This document shows positions 61,001 through 64,000 of a stretch of 64,000 nucleotides of DNA, one piece after another. Below the pieces are notes generated by a model that was given only the letters and a program-made list of their open reading frames with translations, had not been told where the DNA came from and made no database searches. The DNA comes from Oegoconia quadripuncta (taxonomy: Eukaryota; Arthropoda; Insecta; Lepidoptera; Autostichidae), in NCBI GenBank assembly GCA_949316235.1, contig OX438750.1, forward strand, positions 2,060,501 to 2,124,500, written 5' to 3'. The position numbers and the translations under genes were made by a program. Positions within the stretch are counted from its first letter, which is position 1. Each line of letters begins with the position of its first letter.

Positions 61001-63146
61001 GAAAGGTTACAACAATTTTATATATCGTGTAGAGGAGCCGTTTAATCCCATGGATTACTTTCATTAATATAGTCTGAAATTTTGTAATATCCCTTTTTAC
61101 ATAATTTTTGTTTTATAATAAGTTTAAATTTATTAAGCGGAAGATTCCGTATATCCATGGGAACCTTGTTGTAGAAGCGCACACATTGACCTCTGAATGA
61201 CTTACTAACTTTACTAAGTCTACTAAAAGGTACAGCTAATTGATTTTTGCTCCTTGTATTGACATTATGTCGGTCACAATGTTTCTCGAATGAATATATA
61301 TTTCTCTTAACATATACAAGATTTTCATATATATATTGTGACGAAAATGTTAAAATATTAATTTCTTTAAATATTTGTCTTAATGTATCTCTTGACCTTA
61401 ATTTATAAATTGCACGAATAGCACGTTTCTGTAAGACAAATATGCTATCTGTATCAGCAGCGTTTCCCCACAGCAAGATACCATATGACATCAAGCTGTG
61501 AAAGTAGCTAGTAGTGTTTGGATGCTAGTACTTATCCCGATAAAGTGAGTAGTTCCCGCGATAAAGTTATTCCACGCAGACCTAGCCGCTAGCGCAAAAC
61601 TAGCCTATCGAACGTAACGATTATAATCACCCAGCACCAGTGTATAAAATAAATAATGTAGTATATAAAACTGTTTTAACTTACCGTCAGCGTCCGATCG
61701 GCGTCCGTGTTTTCACCTTAGGCACCAACGTTGTAGTCTAACTTCTAGACTGCAACTTATGCTGAGAAGGAGACCTTCTTTGATACCACTTTGCGACACC
61801 GGAAATTAATTTTTAAGGACTTCAGTCTATAAGGGAAACTGCTTAGCTATTTTTATTGTATACTGTAAACTACATTATTTTTATTTTATTTTATTTATAA
61901 TTTATTGTACACGAGTACACATAAAGGTCAAATACATACTAGATATAGGATGTACAAAAGGCACTAGCTTATCTCTAAAAAGAGATTTCTTCCAGCAAGA
62001 CCCTGCAAATGTGAAGGAAAACATGTTCGATAGGATAGACATACATACGTGCACTGAGCAAAATGTGTTCATAATCAGCTTAAAATCAAAAAGACTATAA
62101 TAATAATAATACTTCAAATAGAATAGAATAAATACCTATTTAATATTACATAAAATACGTACATAGGTTTTAATTATGAAATAAATGAGGAATGCCTGTA
62201 TCTTTTTAACAAATAAATATATACTTACATATAATATATACATACACTAAACATACAAGTCTGTCATATAAACATACACAATATTATTATGCATACGAAA
62301 ATTTTTTTTATATCTAAATGCATACAATTCAGGACTTTTAGTTAGAAGCCAAAATGAAATAGTGCTTTCTCAGACGTTTTTTGAAGATGGCGGTCGACGC
62401 ACTATCACGTACGCCGTGCGGTAGTGAGTTCCACAGCCTCACTGCATGCGCAGTGAATGAGTCACCATAGGATTGGGTATTATGGACAGGACAGGATTAG
62501 GTGTTAGGCATTATGAGATAGGAGTACTTATTCTAACACATGAAACTGTTTTGTGTGCTACTTTTATATCACTCGGTCCCCAACTCACTGTGTATATTTT
62601 CACACTTTATGTAAAAATAATATGTGTGTCGCTATATTCTTCGATTCTTATTCTTATTTACATAAAAGTTAAGCATTAGACTCGTCCACGCCTCTGGAGA
62701 TGTGAGAGCTGGTGCCTACTTTGTTCAGCAGCTGAGCTTATGCATTCAGCGGGGCAATGGCGTAATAAGTACTATGCCTCACGGAAGCGAGTTGGACGGC
62801 ATATTTTTTCTATATAAGACATATTTTAAATTATATTGCTCATTATCATACTGACGTACGAGTAGCGTCTACGAGTCACTGGGCATTTGGGGGCACTGAA
62901 AACCAGCGCTGTAATCCGTCGCAGCATGATCTGAGTGCTAACATTACAACATTGAGCGAATTTTATTTATCATTGTATTTCTCTTTCAGCTATCTACTTC
63001 TTTGTTTTTGTATCGTGTTGTGGCGTTCATAATAAATTGTTCTTGTGCTTTGTCTCGAAGTTATTTAGCTTTTAACCTTATCTTTTCGTCTAGGTCTACA
63101 TAGACAATATAAACATTTATCCGATAAGTGATTTGTTCACGATTCG
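53895..63146 (+). CDS. V-type proton ATPase accessory subunit S1-like protein (ATP6AP1/VhaAC45 family), 3' end outside window
   Basis: Exons 53895-55080, 57396-57575, 58945-59099 and 63094-63146 join in phase (1, 1, 0, then 2). Residues 1-20 are a signal peptide. The luminal domain follows: VLTFVEEQLSEEDF (67-79) resembles VLLFLQDKLSIEDF of animal ATP6AP1, and DEIMREMYVQASRHSSAIIT resembles the NDEVIG...TALTAV region. KEKR at 198-201 is a furin-like site; ATP6AP1 is known to be furin-processed. About 210-385 is a Ser/Thr-rich mucin-like insert absent from short homologs. Exons 2-4 give a beta-rich C-terminal luminal domain, with YYCDLPLIIS and VYIDNINIYP corresponding to the family's Cys-bearing core and the QIQxF strand. 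The transmembrane helix and short cytoplasmic tail must lie past 64000. Family function: guides V-ATPase in the secretory/endosomal system. A divergent AC45-related paralog is possible. Confidence 0.72.
55337..55460 (+). mobile_element. DNA-element end with poly(G) runs
   Basis: ggggccgtccatatattacg followed by two long G runs, a form common at ends of insect DNA elements. 55696-55731 is a reversed SINE-C tail. Confidence 0.45.
55755..56250 (+). mobile_element. Fragment of the 26191-type element, split by a solo LTR
   Basis: ttcggctgaattcggctgtt...ggttccttgggg at left and agttgttcgtattcaaaagt...gggaattacac at right. Confidence 0.55.
55930..56203 (+). mobile_element. Probable solo LTR, 274 bp
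   Basis: Starts TGTTCAG, ends CACAACA (TG...CA, TGTT/AACA). Flanking 5-mers aattg and agttg. TATATA near 56099 and AATAAA near 56159. Confidence 0.5.
56250..57335 (-). mobile_element. LINE-1, longest copy (late reverse transcriptase to 3' UTR)
   Basis: Minus strand: LLNEKKTKCVKFVLPNV, VFLGITLDAKMQWGPHIHKL, then LMSYGILLWGNAAD and the C-terminus, with frameshifts. A 57-bp tandem duplication sits at 56577-56633/56634-56690. Confidence 0.75.
57396..57575 (+). CDS. V-ATPase S1-like exon 2
   Basis: TTACAG acceptor, GTAAGT donor. 59 codons plus split ends. Sequence includes LIKLWYNRPAAIEVAMDF and RLKWNFVAKRDDT, beta-strand-like as in the family's luminal domain. Confidence 0.8.
57605..57720 (+). 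mobile_element. Helitron-like or MITE fragment
   Basis: cccgactgaagagggttatg and gaacggttggattttatgaa, a common short insect repeat. Confidence 0.35.
57725..58296 (+). mobile_element. RTE-b LINE C-terminus, open for 140 codons
   Basis: KLMDVCILPILTYGAQTWSL, KWDWAGHVCRMPDDMWAKIA and RGRPKRRWRDELDKF; the frame shifts before FAQQWD and the (ataata)n tail. Confidence 0.82.
58305..58801 (-). mobile_element. LINE-1 C-terminus and 3' UTR
   Basis: Open frame ending KKAYCKISDYLDDKHSWT; 3' UTR to 58305. Confidence 0.75.
58945..59099 (+). CDS. V-ATPase S1-like exon 3
   Basis: CTAG acceptor, GTAATT donor. 51 codons with VTLLNKTSDLIYAVMIIDP and NNSYYCDLPLIISNPDGPTF. Contains an NxT and an NxS sequon. 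Confidence 0.8.
59130..60747 (+). mobile_element. RTE-a LINE, late reverse transcriptase to 3' end, interrupted
   Basis: GMKVNVIKTKVMIFERGV at 59140-59190, then from 60051 MTDCNILIDGEKVEQVREFV and [16 protein letters not shown], one frameshift near 60560, [12 protein letters not shown], tail (ATGT)n. Confidence 0.82.
59192..60048 (-). mobile_element. Mariner-like element with about 280-bp TIRs inside the RTE-a copy
   Basis: CAGGGCGTCCCAAAGTTATG / complement with TA TSD. The minus-strand interior ends LIKRLAICVRQEGSHFEHLI, a mariner-type transposase C-terminus. Confidence 0.8.
60815..61505 (-). mobile_element. LINE-1 C-terminus and 3' UTR, 150-codon open frame
   Basis: MMSYGILLWGNAADTDSIFV to ISDYINESNPWD with no break; (gaaat)n tail at 60815. 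The youngest-looking LINE-1 copy here. Confidence 0.82.
61880..62475 (-). mobile_element. CR1/L2-like LINE 3' end
   Basis: Minus strand FTAHAVRLWNSLPHGVRDSA and FKKRLRKHYFILASN, stop; 3' UTR with aagagatttcttccagcaag. 61506-61880 is unassigned. Confidence 0.7.
62690..63050 (+). mobile_element. LINE 3' end fragment
   Basis: GAYFVQQLSLCIQRGNGVIS in frame, then a 3' UTR with tgaaaaccagcgctg. Ends about 45 bp before exon 4 of the V-ATPase-like gene. Confidence 0.45.
63094..63146 (+). CDS. V-ATPase S1-like exon 4
   Basis: Pyrimidine tract and CTAG, then VYIDNINIYPISDLFTI, then CG before GTCAGTG. The read fits the position of the QIQxF strand in the family. The donor choice is inferred; without it the frame ends 19 codons later inside a LINE relic. 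Confidence 0.62.
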
Positions 63147-63159
63147 GTCAGTGAGACTA

Positions 63160-63245
63160 TATTATAGAACGCACTACCGTATGAAATCCGCGCAACTCCA
63201 TCGTTAGAAATTTTCAAGAAAAGAGTAAAAGAGCATTATTTGTCA
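63160..63245 (+). mobile_element. CR1-like LINE C-terminal relic
   Basis: Reads NALPYEIRATPSLEIFKKRV with one frame break, immediately after the exon 4 donor. Confidence 0.55.
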
Positions 63246-63275
63246 TCATTATTTCTCCTCAGAATTATAATTATA

Positions 63276-63860
63276 TGTCGGAGATGGGCGAGGGTGGGCG
63301 TGTGGGCGTTGTTAGCGACCGGGACGGTGCCAGTCGCGTGGTAAAGGGTTGCTCGGGCAATGGCGACATTATTGCAAGCTACTATACTATCGACAACGTA
63401 TTCACATTCGATTATAATCATGAAACCTGAGATGCTTTCTGTTGAAGAGAAAACATTTGCACGCCCCTCGTGCCATACAACTTGGCCCCCGCGTGCACTC
63501 TGTGGAACTCAGCCGTACCTTGTCTATAGTTCCTCCTTGCTCAAATTCCATAATCAAAGTCTTATTCAGTAACGAACGACTCACCGGATTCTTCAAGCGT
63601 CGATGGTAGTAGGTAATTAGAGTCCCTCATGGTCGTTAATGTCCAGTGGTGGTCCGACTCCTTCGACCGCTGGTAGCAAAGTGTCTCCCATTTTCGATGT
63701 GAAGACCTAATATAACTGTTCACGTCGTCACCGCGCCATTTCGAGCAATACCAGCGCCACCAGGTCCACTTCCCATTGCAAACCGCGTATTATGATACTC
63801 ATTTCATTATTGAAATAATAAATTCTGTCGCAATTTATCGCTACCTACGACATATATTTC
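63276..63860 (+). repeat. Unnamed interspersed repeat (partner of 1540-2046)
   Basis: Colinear in inverse orientation with 2046-1540. Confidence 0.6.
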
Positions 63861-64000
63861 AATGTATTAAACAGTTGTTACCTAATTGAAAATTTAGAAA
63901 ACCACACTTATCTTATTTATTTATTTATTTATTGTAACTGCAACATGTACACAATACTTATGCTAATAACAGGTAATTATAGTATAGTACTCATGTACAT

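Overview
This is nuclear DNA from an insect, most likely a moth or butterfly. The evidence is short spliced exons with GT/AG borders scattered in AT-rich DNA, dense tRNA-derived SINEs, RTE-type and jockey/CR1-type LINE 3' ends, TA-flanked mariner-like elements with long terminal inverted repeats (TIRs), and microsatellites. There is no bacterial-style gene packing. The order-level placement rests on the style of the repeats and is an inference. Most bases are transposon-derived, and nearly all long open frames outside three genes are LINE C-termini or chance frames.

Three host genes can be assembled from splice sites and reading phase. (1) On the minus strand, from 41470 down to 11700 and then off the left side, lies a large lipid transfer protein gene (vitellogenin/apolipophorin superfamily). 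It has 14 phase-compatible coding exons (718 codons so far): a signal peptide in a 31-nt first exon, the lipovitellin-type N-terminal region, the alpha-helical domain and the start of the following sheet domain. Only 2.15 kb of this 29.8 kb is coding. (2) On the plus strand, 46885-49808, is a complete four-exon gene for an unrecognised 116-residue secreted, very charged protein with several multibasic sites. It has a well-spaced TATA box and initiator and a poly(A) signal. (3) On the plus strand, from 53895 to beyond the right edge, is a gene for a V-ATPase accessory subunit S1-like protein (ATP6AP1/VhaAC45 family) with a long Ser/Thr-rich insert. Four coding exons are visible and the membrane-anchor exon is missing.

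Layout: 1-11.7 kb is repeats only (possibly the next intron of gene 1). 11.7-41.5 kb is gene 1 with repeat-filled introns. 41.5-46.8 kb is repeats plus a doubtful exon. 46.8-49.9 kb is gene 2. 49.9-53.8 kb is repeats, including a TIR element whose inside is a 76-bp tandem array made from its own end. 53.9-64 kb is gene 3 with repeat-filled introns.

Repeat names used below. SINE-A: tRNA-like head beginning gcctccgtggctcaatgt, about 330 bp. SINE-B: head gacgacctgtttggtgtag, about 270 bp, with SINE-B2 a subfamily. SINE-C: head around cccaatttgggagg, tail around ccctgcagtgggatgt. LINE-1: jockey-superfamily-like, C-terminus ending KKGYYKISDY...NPWD. LINE-2: 3' end ttgtgcaataaagtgtattt. RTE-a: C-terminus with [14 protein letters not shown]-b: C-terminus with WAGHICR/WAGHVCR and QQW. 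RTX: a retroposed transcript. Several insertions are nested, and the nesting can be read from target-site duplications (TSDs). The three genes do not look like one pathway.
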